In this document: positions 1-5,070 of the stretch, one piece after another
Numbering within the stretch: the first letter of the stretch is position 1
How the letters are laid out: every line of letters starts with the position of its first letter
NCBI GenBank assembly: GCA_014802705.1
Contig: JAAVBR010000048.1
Coordinates: 1-12,697, forward strand
Direction of reading: 5' to 3'
Source: a bacterium
GTDB lineage: Bacteria; Pseudomonadota; Alphaproteobacteria; Rs-D84
DNA length: 12,697 nucleotides
Notes under the pieces: generated by a model
Databases searched by the model: none
Seen by the model: only the letters and a program-made list of their open reading frames with translations
What the model was told of the DNA's origin: nothing
Made by a program: the position numbers and the translations under genes

Positions 1-40
1 AGTTTTTTGTTTCCAAGTATTAGCACGCACCAGATCACAA

Positions 41-100
41 TGGATCCCGGTTCTTTGAAAAACAATTATCAATTGTTTTTCAAATTCAGTGCCGGGATGA
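41..100. repeat. Composite intergenic palindrome, GGATCCCGG...CCGGGATGACG type
   Basis: An outer stem ATCCCGG (44-50) / CCGGGAT (92-98) encloses a perfect 14-bp inner inverted repeat, TTTGAAAAACAATT (54-67) / AATTGTTTTTCAAA (71-84), with a 3-nt loop. The flanking TGGATCCCGG and CCGGGATGACGG resemble a palindromic intergenic repeat that recurs in many alphaproteobacterial genomes; that comparison is from memory. It is non-coding. A related CACCCCGGGG stretch follows near 136-145. The rest of 1-316 has no convincing gene, only this repeat and the promoter/leader module described separately. Confidence 0.7.
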
Positions 101-178
101 CGGTGCTTATCCAGAAAATTAAAAACTTTCGCTGTCACCCCGGGGCCCAGGTAAATATGTATTCATCCTTTTTTACGG

Positions 179-207
179 TTGCACAAATCCCCGCAACGTG
201 GTATAAT
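179..207 (+). promoter_or_regulatory. Promoter, module A: TTGCAC-17-TATAAT
   Basis: The -35 box TTGCAC (179-184), a 17-bp spacer and the -10 box TATAAT (202-207) match the sigma70 consensus closely. The predicted start near 214 is followed by AGAGGG (217-222) and, 10 nt later, by an ATG at 233. Spacer length, several spacer bases and the leader are repeated almost exactly at 1711-1765. It should drive the cysteine protein at 317-823. Confidence 0.75.
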
Positions 208-232
208 CCGTGGGGTAGAGGGCAATTTTACT

Positions 233-250
233 ATGCCTAATCCAAAGGGA
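233..250 (+). repeat. ATGCCTAATCCAAA repeat, copy 1 (single arm)
   Basis: This is the left arm of the palindrome that is complete at 1762-1801, here followed by GGGACG and a decayed right arm (TTTGCAT). It lies 25 nt after the -10 box of module A, the same distance as copy 3 in module B. Confidence 0.7.
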
Positions 251-280
251 CGTTTGCATACGACAAAATTCCCAATATAA
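233..280 (+). other. Possible 15-codon leader ORF starting MPNPK
   Basis: An ATG 10 nt after AGAGGG opens a short reading frame beginning MPNPKGRLH and ending at TAA 278-280. It is in the same frame as the downstream gene at 317, with no other stop between them. The same promoter, SD and ATG spacing at 1749-1765 opens a 9-codon frame MPNPNQPLD. Conservation of SD and start suggests the peptide may be translated, either as a leader peptide or as the remnant of a gene start. It could equally be a coincidence of the palindromic repeat carrying ATG. Confidence 0.3.
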
Positions 281-316
281 AAATCGCAGATTTCCGCACT
301 TTTTTCCTCCGCTTTT

Positions 317-350
317 ATGCCGAATCCAAACGTCGGTTTGAATCCGGCAT
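317..350. repeat. ATGCCGAATCCAAA repeat, copy 2 (hairpin)
   Basis: ATGCCGAATCCAAAC (317-331) pairs with GTTTGAATCCGGCAT (336-350) with two G-T-type differences, giving a stem-loop that contains the start codon assigned to the next gene. It lies 84 bp after copy 1. Confidence 0.7.
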
Positions 351-823
351 GGGGGGCGACCACCTGCGAGATTTCAGGCGATATTACCGTGCGACAAGCA
401 GAGTACAACCAGACGGCGCCCTACAATGGCCGTGGATCACTAATTCAGTTTGGGCTGTCGTGCACAGGAATGTCGGATGATACCGGGGCCTATATGATTG
501 ATGAATGTCCCATCATCGCGAATGTTCTCGGTAGTTGTATCAATCAGTATATAGATTCATCGGAAGTCGGCCAGGATCTGAGCACCTGGACCAAAGGACA
601 ATACTGTTGGTGCACAATCCCGATTATTGGCACCGACAGCTCTCCGTTAAGCCCAATATCAGAACAGCATTGGTGGAATGCAAGAACTCTCGGACCTTCC
701 TTTACGACCTATGATGCATGCATTAATGGTTGTCGTGATATTTGTGTTAGTTTTGTTCGCACACGTGGTCTTAACTGTCCAATGTTACAATGGGCGATAG
801 CGCAAGCCCGGCTGCTCGGATAA
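317..823 (+). CDS. Cysteine-containing protein of unknown function, possibly 5'-truncated
   Basis: This 168-aa protein has 10 cysteines. Residues 54-59 (DDTGAY) followed by Cys64 match a motif also found at the C-termini of the two neighbouring cysteine proteins. A C-terminal block carries CWC (97-99), WW (119-120), C135, C139, C143 and C154, with odd spacing that recalls a secreted-protein module of gut Alphaproteobacteria (memory, unchecked). There is no signal peptide although the composition looks exported. The ATG at 317 lies inside the palindromic repeat and is preceded by a pyrimidine run rather than a Shine-Dalgarno. The frame is open from 281, and the stop at 278-280 separates it from an in-frame ATG at 233. 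I infer that the repeat replaced the original 5' end, leaving either a truncated gene or one whose true start I have missed. The immediate bidirectional terminator supports a real 3' end. Confidence 0.6.
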   Translation: MPNPNVGLNPAWGATTCEISGDITVRQAEYNQTAPYNGRGSLIQFGLSCTGMSDDTGAYMIDECPIIANVLGSCINQYIDSSEVGQDLSTWTKGQYCWCTIPIIGTDSSPLSPISEQHWWNARTLGPSFTTYDACINGCRDICVSFVRTRGLNCPMLQWAIAQARLLG

Positions 824-824
824 G

Positions 825-853
825 AAAAATCCCCGGCATTGCCGGGGATTTTT
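825..853. terminator. Bidirectional intrinsic terminator
   Basis: A perfect 13-bp stem AAAAATCCCCGGC (825-837) / GCCGGGGATTTTT (841-853) with loop ATT, giving a T-run on both strands. It starts 1 nt after the stop of the plus gene and overlaps the stop of the converging minus gene. Confidence 0.92.
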
Positions 854-1427
854 AATTGGAATAATAGCAGTTGGATGTATGGGTATATGTGCCGGTGGTG
901 TCGGTGCCCCCGGTGATATAGCAACTGGTCTTGGCGGTGGCGCCCTTGTAACTGGTGCCGGGGGTGGGGCACGCGGTGCACGTGACGCCATCGCCGTATG
1001 TGCCCGCCGCACATTCTTTTTTGACACAGGTGTATATCGTATCGTTGTCATGGCCGTTATAGGTGCCGATAGCCCTGCAGCACCCCAGGGATGTGTTGGC
1101 CACGCTTTTTAACGTTATGGATTGTTTGTCGTATCCCGATGGACATGAATCATACGTATAGACCAAGGCACTGACTGTTCGGGTATCAGTATTCACGACC
1201 GCATAGGCTACTCGGGCGCCACTGGCCACCGGTTTATTCAGTTCTTTGGTATAACCACTGATCGTGATATCGCATTGGTACCCATCTAAATCGGCACAGG
1301 ATGTTGCTGTGCACGCGGTGAAATTGTTGAGGTTGCCCGCGGTGGTGCATGTTTGCCAATTCCCCGCGGCCTGGGCCGTTGTCCCCAGGCAGATGCCCAA
1401 TATCAGTCCCACAATCCCAATTTTCAT
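852..1427 (-). CDS. Secreted cysteine-rich protein of unknown function
   Basis: This 191-aa protein starts at the ATG 1427-1425, preceded by an AGGGGG Shine-Dalgarno. The start gives a clear signal peptide: MKIG, a hydrophobic IVGLILGICLG stretch, and cleavage probably after AQA or AQAA near residue 20. The mature part has 12-13 cysteines. Residues 139-152 carry the CAAGTYGDGVTCTACP-type motif, followed by TSYKGATAKTSC (158-169) and a C-terminal DTTGTY (176-181) ending in NCYY. I recall this Cys/Gly/Thr architecture as a large paralogous family of exported proteins in uncultured gut Alphaproteobacteria; this is unchecked. Disulfide bonding outside the cytoplasm is likely, and the function is unknown. 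The gene is preceded by a long structured leader with a terminator-like hairpin. Confidence 0.85.
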   Translation of the reverse strand: MKIGIVGLILGICLGTTAQAAGNWQTCTTAGNLNNFTACTATSCADLDGYQCDITISGYTKELNKPVASGARVAYAVVNTDTRTVSALVYTYDSCPSGYDKQSITLKSVANTSLGCCRAIGTYNGHDNDTIYTCVKKECAAGTYGDGVTCTACPTPGTSYKGATAKTSCYITGGTDTTGTYTHTSNCYYSN

Positions 1428-1456
1428 GATTTTCTTGCCCCCTTTTGTCATTTCAG

Positions 1457-1481
1457 AAAAAACCACCAATTTTTTTGGTGG
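1457..1481 (-). terminator. Terminator-like hairpin in the 5' leader (candidate attenuator)
   Basis: On the minus strand CCACCAA (1481-1475), a five-A loop, TTGGTGG (1469-1463) and six T (1462-1457) form an intrinsic-terminator shape. It lies 30 nt upstream of the ATG at 1427 and downstream of the best promoter, so it would stop transcription before the cysteine-rich gene unless it is prevented from folding. Confidence 0.6.
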
Positions 1482-1500
1482 CCAGGAGGTTGAGAACAAT

Positions 1501-1567
1501 CTATTGAATTGTGTCGCTTATTTTTATATTTCGCGACCCACCTGGCCATTCAATAGCCAGGATTTTT
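1501..1567. repeat. Overlapping inverted repeats in the leader of the minus cysteine-rich gene
   Basis: CCTGGC (1541-1546) / GCCAGG (1556-1561), with an inner ATT/AAT, forms a hairpin. Its central ATTCAATAG (1548-1556) is also an exact inverted copy of CTATTGAAT (1501-1509). In minus-strand RNA the GGCCAGG half can instead pair with CCTGGCC at 1486-1480, which touches the terminator-like stem. The pairings are mutually exclusive. On the plus strand the hairpin is followed by ATTTTTC and could act as a terminator in that direction. Confidence 0.55.
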
Positions 1568-1618
1568 CATCGTGCGCGGGACGCGTCACGACGCAATAGA
1601 ACGGGTTCTCACACCCCA

Positions 1619-1637
1619 TCACCGGAATTCCCGGTGA
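1619..1637. repeat. Hairpin TCACCGG/CCGGTGA
   Basis: A perfect 7-bp inverted repeat (1619-1625 / 1631-1637) with loop AATTC. It falls at the predicted 5' end of the minus-strand leader. A smaller AGAAC/GTTCT dyad lies at 1598-1609. Confidence 0.55.
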
Positions 1638-1644
1638 CAGATGG

Positions 1645-1673
1645 ATTATAGTCGCGCGGGGCCATAAACACAA
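1645..1673 (-). promoter_or_regulatory. Promoter TTGTGT-17-TATAAT for the cysteine-rich gene at 852-1427
   Basis: Read on the minus strand, TTGTGT (1673-1668), a 17-bp spacer and TATAAT (1650-1645). The predicted start near 1638 gives a leader of about 210 nt. A weaker alternative, TTGAAT with a TATAAA near 1527, would give a shorter leader that still includes the terminator-like hairpin. Confidence 0.6.
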
Positions 1674-1710
1674 GGATAAAAAAAATCCCGTCGGCGCCCC
1701 GGTTTTTATA

Positions 1711-1739
1711 TTGCAAAAATCGGCGCAACGCGATATAAT
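1711..1739 (+). promoter_or_regulatory. Promoter, module B: TTGCAA-17-TATAAT
   Basis: TTGCAA (1711-1716), a 17-bp spacer and TATAAT (1734-1739). The spacer shares AAATC, GCGCAACG-like bases and the following ATCCGTGG.GTAGAGG with module A at 179-222. AGAGGA (1749-1754) sits 10 nt before the ATG at 1765, exactly as in module A. It should drive the gene at 1907-3019. Confidence 0.75.
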
Positions 1740-1761
1740 CCGTGGCGTAGAGGAAAATTTG

Positions 1762-1801
1762 ACTATGCCTAATCCAAACCAACCTTTGGATTAGGCATAG
1801 T
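1762..1801. repeat. Complete ACTATGCCTAATCCAAA palindrome, copy 3
   Basis: A perfect 17-bp inverted repeat (1762-1778 / 1785-1801) with loop CCAACC. The plus strand opens a frame MPNPNQPLD and the minus strand opens MPNPKVGLD, each closed by TAG inside the element. It is the only intact copy in the window and defines the consensus for the other three. Confidence 0.88.
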
Positions 1802-1815
1802 GGGAAAAGAAAAAA

Positions 1816-1831
1816 TCCCGGATTCCCGGGA
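1816..1831. repeat. Leader hairpin TCCCGG-ATTC-CCGGGA in purine-rich DNA
   Basis: A 6-bp stem with a 4-nt loop, flanked on both sides by A-runs. In plus-strand RNA it has no U-tract, so it would be a structural element rather than a terminator. On the minus strand it is followed by TTTTTTC and looks like a weak terminator, although no minus gene ends here. Confidence 0.5.
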
Positions 1832-1849
1832 AAAATAAAAAAAGAAAAT

Positions 1850-1876
1850 ATGCCTAATCCAAAGGTTCGTTTGGAA
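1850..1876 (+). repeat. ATGCCTAATCCAAAGG repeat, copy 4
   Basis: An intact left arm, then GTTCG and TTTGGA, with the remainder of the right arm decayed. It lies 85 bp after copy 3, mirroring the 84-bp spacing of copies 1 and 2. Its ATG is in frame with the gene at 1907 but has no good ribosome-binding site. Confidence 0.7.
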
Positions 1877-1906
1877 TGGCGACACACACGGGGGGATAGG
1901 GAAAAT

Positions 1907-3019
1907 ATGTCGGGACGCTGGATACGATTTTTGGGATTTTTGAACGCGGTACTGGCCTTTGTGGGGTCGTATTTCTTTGCGGGACACACCCATGATGCCG
2001 TCGCGGCACCCACCATGTCCACGATGTCATTGGGGCCGATGATGTTGTCCGCCACGGGCACAACGACCGGGGCCACCACGGGCGTGACAACGGGGGGCAC
2101 CCCCACCGGGACCGGTGTCACAACTGGCACAACCGGGACTGTAACTGGTATCACGACCGGAACAACGACCGCCTCATCATGTTTTTGTCCCACAGGGGCC
2201 TATTTTCCGCTACAAACCGGCGTAACCATCGCACCGACTGTGCCCACCGGATATGTTGAAACACCCCTTAGCGGCACCATGCCCAACGGGGCCCGATACC
2301 GTGTCTGGGCCAATGGTGTTACTCTGTCAGGTTTGTCATCGTGCACTGAGATAGATAGCTATCTTTATCAGGTGCCCGCCCGGGTCGTGACAGAGATGGG
2401 GGCTTTAAACGCCGTTGGGGCCGATTTTTGCATCACTACGGGATGTTATGCCGCTGGTGGGAATTATTATTGCAAAGGTGATATGAACAGTCGTCTGAAT
2501 TACGAATGTTCTGCATGTCGTGGCAGTGGTATTGCGCATTTGGGCCCCATCACAGGTACGGGCAGCACGATTATTACTGAAGTCTGGGCGCCTTCGGTGT
2601 TCTTTACCGGCCCCTTTACGACAGAGTTTTTGGGGTGCGTCGACGGATTCTATGAACCCTCTTCGATCAGTATGTATGGGGCCACCGGCAGCAGCATCCA
2701 ACCGTCAACCGGCCTGTTTCAAAACTTTTGCGCGCCGTGTCCCGGTATTACCTATGTCAACGGGTTTGACGCCACCCATAATTCGTCGACCGGCTGTGAC
2801 CTTTGCGGGCCATTGACGGCGGATTGGAATTATGCCAATGCCTATAACGGAACGTTGCCCACGGGCAACGGGTTCCAATGGTATGCCGAATCGGGCATCA
2901 CGGGCGTATGGGCGTGCCGGGCGCGCCCCCTGTCCAGCAGTGGCGTCAACGTCGGTCGGGGCACAGATGACACCGGAACCTATGAAGTCGTCGTCAAAGG
3001 GGAATGTACCTATCAATAA
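1907..3019 (+). CDS. Secreted cysteine-rich protein with a Thr/Gly linker, function unknown
   Basis: The start at 1907 is preferred over the in-frame ATG at 1850. It is preceded by GGATAGGG and gives a proper signal peptide: MSGRWIRF, a hydrophobic stretch to about residue 26, and cleavage near AVAA (31-34). The product is 370 aa. Residues 49-90 are a low-complexity Thr/Gly/Val stretch, probably an extended linker. Residues 92-370 hold 15 cysteines, many as CxC or CxxC pairs (C92/C94, YECSAC, NFCAPC, TGCDLC). The C-terminus has DDTGTY (354-359) and ends ECTYQ, matching the C-terminal motif of the gene at 852-1427. I infer an exported, disulfide-bonded surface or secreted protein, and no function can be assigned. 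Module B upstream supplies its promoter, and a bidirectional terminator follows. Confidence 0.85.
   Translation: MSGRWIRFLGFLNAVLAFVGSYFFAGHTHDAVAAPTMSTMSLGPMMLSATGTTTGATTGVTTGGTPTGTGVTTGTTGTVTGITTGTTTASSCFCPTGAYFPLQTGVTIAPTVPTGYVETPLSGTMPNGARYRVWANGVTLSGLSSCTEIDSYLYQVPARVVTEMGALNAVGADFCITTGCYAAGGNYYCKGDMNSRLNYECSACRGSGIAHLGPITGTGSTIITEVWAPSVFFTGPFTTEFLGCVDGFYEPSSISMYGATGSSIQPSTGLFQNFCAPCPGITYVNGFDATHNSSTGCDLCGPLTADWNYANAYNGTLPTGNGFQWYAESGITGVWACRARPLSSSGVNVGRGTDDTGTYEVVVKGECTYQ
2051..2176 (+). repeat. Degenerate ACC/GGC/ACA minisatellite encoding a Thr/Gly linker
   Basis: Imperfect repeats of ACNACNGGN and GTNACNACN units encode TTTG, TTGV, TTGT and TVTG blocks. The unit is codon-degenerate, so selection on protein composition fits better than recent slippage. 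Confidence 0.7.
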
Positions 3020-3040
3020 TCGGTATCTGACAGCCCCCTA

Positions 3041-3073
3041 AAAAAATCCCGGGCTGGGCCCGGGGATTTTTTT
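3041..3073. terminator. Bidirectional terminator between converging genes
   Basis: ATCCCGGGC (3046-3054) pairs with GCCCGGG...AT (3058-3067) with one bulged G, flanked by an A-run on the left and seven T on the right. It serves the cysteine-rich gene ending at 3019 and ackA, whose stop overlaps its edge. Confidence 0.9.
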
Positions 3074-4313
3074 ATTTCGCAAACGAATATTCCATTTTCA
3101 GATGGTCGGGGTTGTATGTCCCGTTCATGATTGCCAGGGTGTCTTCGACGATCACCAATTCTTCGTTTGTCGGGACCATCAGGATTTTAATCCGGCTGTC
3201 GGGGGTGGAAATTTCCATTTCGTCCGCCCCCATATAGGCCACCGCGGCCTTGTTCTTGACCGGATCCAATTTGATGCCCAATTCTTCCAGCCCGCTGCAA
3301 TACCGTTCGCGCAGGAACCAGGCGTTTTCGCCCACGCCCGCCGTAAAGACCAACGCGTCCACATGGCCCAATTCCGCGATAAAGGCGCCGATGTATTTTT
3401 TGACATTGTGGGCCTCGATATCCAGGGCCAGACGACACGCGTCGTTGGTTTCTTCGTTGTCGTGCACATCGCGCCGATCGACATAACATTCGGTCAGGCC
3501 CAACAGCCCCGAATCTTTGTTCAAATGTTTTTGCATTTGATCCGGGGACAGGCCCAAACGCTGCATCACGTACAGGACGACGCCCGGATCCAAATCCCCG
3601 GGCCGCGTCCCCATGGTCAGCCCCGCCAGCGGCGTCATCCCCAGGGATGTATCCACCGCCACGCCCCCGCGGATCGCGGCCGCGGACGCGCCCGACCCGA
3701 TGTGCAGGGTGATTAAATTGCATTGATCCACCGGTTTGCCCAACATTTTGGCCGCGCGTTTGGACACGAACAGGTGCGATGTCCCGTGGAATCCGTATTT
3801 ACGCACGCCCAATTCGCGATACCACGCGTTCGGCACCGCATAGCGGTACGCGTAATCCGGCATCGTGTGATAAAACGCCGTGTCAAAGACCGCCACCTGG
3901 GTCGCGTTGGGCAGCAATTGTTTCGCCGCCACAATCCCCATCAAGGCCGCCGGGTTATGCAACGGCGCAATCGTCGCCAGGTCGTCAATCGCCCGCATCA
4001 CTTCGTCCGTGATTTCAACCGACGAGGCAAACTTTTCCCCGCCCAGCACCACGCGATGTCCAACGCCGCGGATTTCGTTCATATCCACCGACGCCTCGCG
4101 CAGCATGAACATCACGACGTTCAAGGCTTCGTTATGATTTTGCATGGATGTGTCTTTGCGGACCTTGGACCCGTCGGGATATTTTTGGGTCACAAATGAA
4201 TCCGGCAGGCCGATTTTCTCAACCGTGCCGCCCACCACAACGCGCATGGAATCGGCGTCAAAAACCTGGTACTTCAGGGACGAAGAACCGCAATTCAAGG
4301 CAAGTATGTACAT
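3072..4313 (-). CDS. ackA: Acetate kinase
   Basis: This enzyme interconverts acetate + ATP and acetyl phosphate + ADP in the cytoplasm, normally partnered by phosphotransacetylase, which is not in this window. The product is 413 aa, the usual length for the ASKHA-fold family. The start at 4313 follows AGAAGGA. Visible family blocks are LNCGSSSLKY (6-15), GHRVVLGG with Arg87, VFDTAFYHTMP with Asp144, RKYGFHGTSH with His176, HIGSGAS (204-210), MGTRPGDLDPG with Arg237, FTAGVGEN (323-330) and PTNEE with Glu384/385. The positions align well with the catalytic Asn, Arg, Asp, His, Arg and Glu of characterised enzymes. In the glycine loop usually written HLGNG this protein has HIGSG, so the Asn is Ser. 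It has its own promoter downstream of the tail-fibre-like gene. Confidence 0.97.
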   Translation of the reverse strand: MYILALNCGSSSLKYQVFDADSMRVVVGGTVEKIGLPDSFVTQKYPDGSKVRKDTSMQNHNEALNVVMFMLREASVDMNEIRGVGHRVVLGGEKFASSVEITDEVMRAIDDLATIAPLHNPAALMGIVAAKQLLPNATQVAVFDTAFYHTMPDYAYRYAVPNAWYRELGVRKYGFHGTSHLFVSKRAAKMLGKPVDQCNLITLHIGSGASAAAIRGGVAVDTSLGMTPLAGLTMGTRPGDLDPGVVLYVMQRLGLSPDQMQKHLNKDSGLLGLTECYVDRRDVHDNEETNDACRLALDIEAHNVKKYIGAFIAELGHVDALVFTAGVGENAWFLRERYCSGLEELGIKLDPVKNKAAVAYMGADEMEISTPDSRIKILMVPTNEELVIVEDTLAIMNGTYNPDHLKMEYSFAK

Positions 4314-4344
4314 GTTTTTTCCTTCTGCTGTATCGAATAATCGA

Positions 4345-4373
4345 ACCATAGCAAAAGAAAGGCGCGTTTTCAA
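4345..4373 (-). promoter_or_regulatory. Promoter TTGAAA-17-TATGGT for ackA
   Basis: On the minus strand TTGAAA (4373-4368), a 17-bp spacer and TATGGT (4350-4345), followed by a leader of about 30 nt with AGAAGGA before the ackA ATG. The -35 box lies on the TGA stop (4372-4370) of the upstream gene. Confidence 0.6.
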
Positions 4374-4969
4374 TACCAAATGATAAATTTTAAGGCCCAC
4401 CGATCGTTGCTGACATTCGTTTTGATCCCCGTCGATTTATGACAGACCCAAAACGCGTCGCCCCCGATATGCAGCCGCACATGCAGCCCGTTCGTCCCCA
4501 AAAACGTGATGGGGGCGGGGTTGGCGCGTGCCCCAATGCCAAAGGCCGCGACCGTGTCGCCAATGGCATAATCTGCCTCGGGCGTTTGGCAGATCAAGAC
4601 GGTCTGGACCAATTTGGCCGATGTGCCGGCGTTCCAAATATATTCGGCATAGGCCACGTTCCCGATGGGCAGGGTGCGACTTTCAAAAATTTGCGGCCCG
4701 CCCGCGGGGGCATAGGTTGCCACAATATTTTGCCAAAATTCGGACGGCACCGTGTTGATGTCAAAGGCGCCATTGTTGTCCGACCCGTTGTCGCCGCCCG
4801 TCCCGTCGCCCAATTGATCGGCCCGCAACAGGGAATATCCCCCCAATTTGACCCCGTCGTGAATGCGCAGCGTTTTGGTATCCGTATCAAACGTGATTTC
4901 CCCCGCCAGGCCGGTAAATTTGTCGTTTTGTGCGGCGGTGCCGCGCCGAATTTGTAAAATTCGTGCCAT
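4370..4969 (-). CDS. Phage tail-fibre-like protein with Mtd_N-type N-terminal domain
   Basis: This 199-aa protein starts at 4969 after AAAGGAA. Residues 1-44 (ARILQIRRGT, FTGLAGEITFDTD, KTLRIHDGVKLGG) match, from family knowledge, the N-terminal domain of phage major tropism determinant/tail-fibre proteins (Mtd_N), which forms trimeric attachment points. Residues 53-68 are a Gly/Asp/Asn-rich hinge. Residues 75-199 form a beta-rich C-terminal part ending WALKFIIWY, like a small fibre tip. No capsid, tail, lysis or integrase genes are nearby, so it is either a lone remnant, a domesticated or moron gene, or a host protein built from the same domain. It lies just upstream of ackA on the same strand (56-nt gap). 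Confidence 0.7.
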   Translation of the reverse strand: MARILQIRRGTAAQNDKFTGLAGEITFDTDTKTLRIHDGVKLGGYSLLRADQLGDGTGGDNGSDNNGAFDINTVPSEFWQNIVATYAPAGGPQIFESRTLPIGNVAYAEYIWNAGTSAKLVQTVLICQTPEADYAIGDTVAAFGIGARANPAPITFLGTNGLHVRLHIGGDAFWVCHKSTGIKTNVSNDRWALKFIIWY

Positions 4970-5001
4970 GCGTAATTCCTTTGGTTTTCATGATTTGGGA
5001 T

Positions 5002-5025
5002 AAAAAAAACACCGCCATGGCGGTG
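5002..5025 (-). terminator. Intrinsic terminator between the coiled-coil gene and the tail-fibre-like gene
   Basis: A perfect 16-nt palindrome CACCGCCATGGCGGTG (5010-5025) followed on the minus strand by eight T (5009-5002). It ends the coiled-coil gene, but it also lies downstream of the promoter at 5042-5070 and therefore inside the leader of the tail-fibre-like gene. Confidence 0.9.
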
Positions 5026-5041
5026 CGATTTGCATAACGGC

Positions 5042-5070
5042 ATTATACCACAAATCATGATAAAAATCAA
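5042..5070 (-). promoter_or_regulatory. Promoter TTGATT-17-TATAAT for the tail-fibre-like gene
   Basis: On the minus strand TTGATT (5070-5065), a 17-bp spacer ending TGTGG, and TATAAT (5047-5042). The -35 overlaps the TGA stop of the coiled-coil gene. The terminator at 5002-5025 follows within about 15-35 nt of the predicted start, so expression would depend on read-through. Confidence 0.65.

Noticed and set aside
1850..1906. MPNPKVRLE extension of the cysteine-rich protein
   Set aside because: No ribosome-binding site, hides the signal peptide, and is encoded by the palindromic repeat.
2051..2176. CRISPR-like or tandem repeat array
   Set aside because: Units are short, degenerate and in frame with a protein linker; no constant repeats with unique spacers.
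1609..2193. 194-aa minus-strand ORF with Val/Pro-rich start
   Set aside because: It is the complement of the Thr/Gly linker and leader of the plus-strand gene, crosses palindromes and a promoter, and has no ribosome-binding site.
4370..4969. Diversity-generating retroelement associated with the Mtd-like protein
   Set aside because: No reverse transcriptase, template/variable repeat pair or C-type-lectin end is visible in the window.
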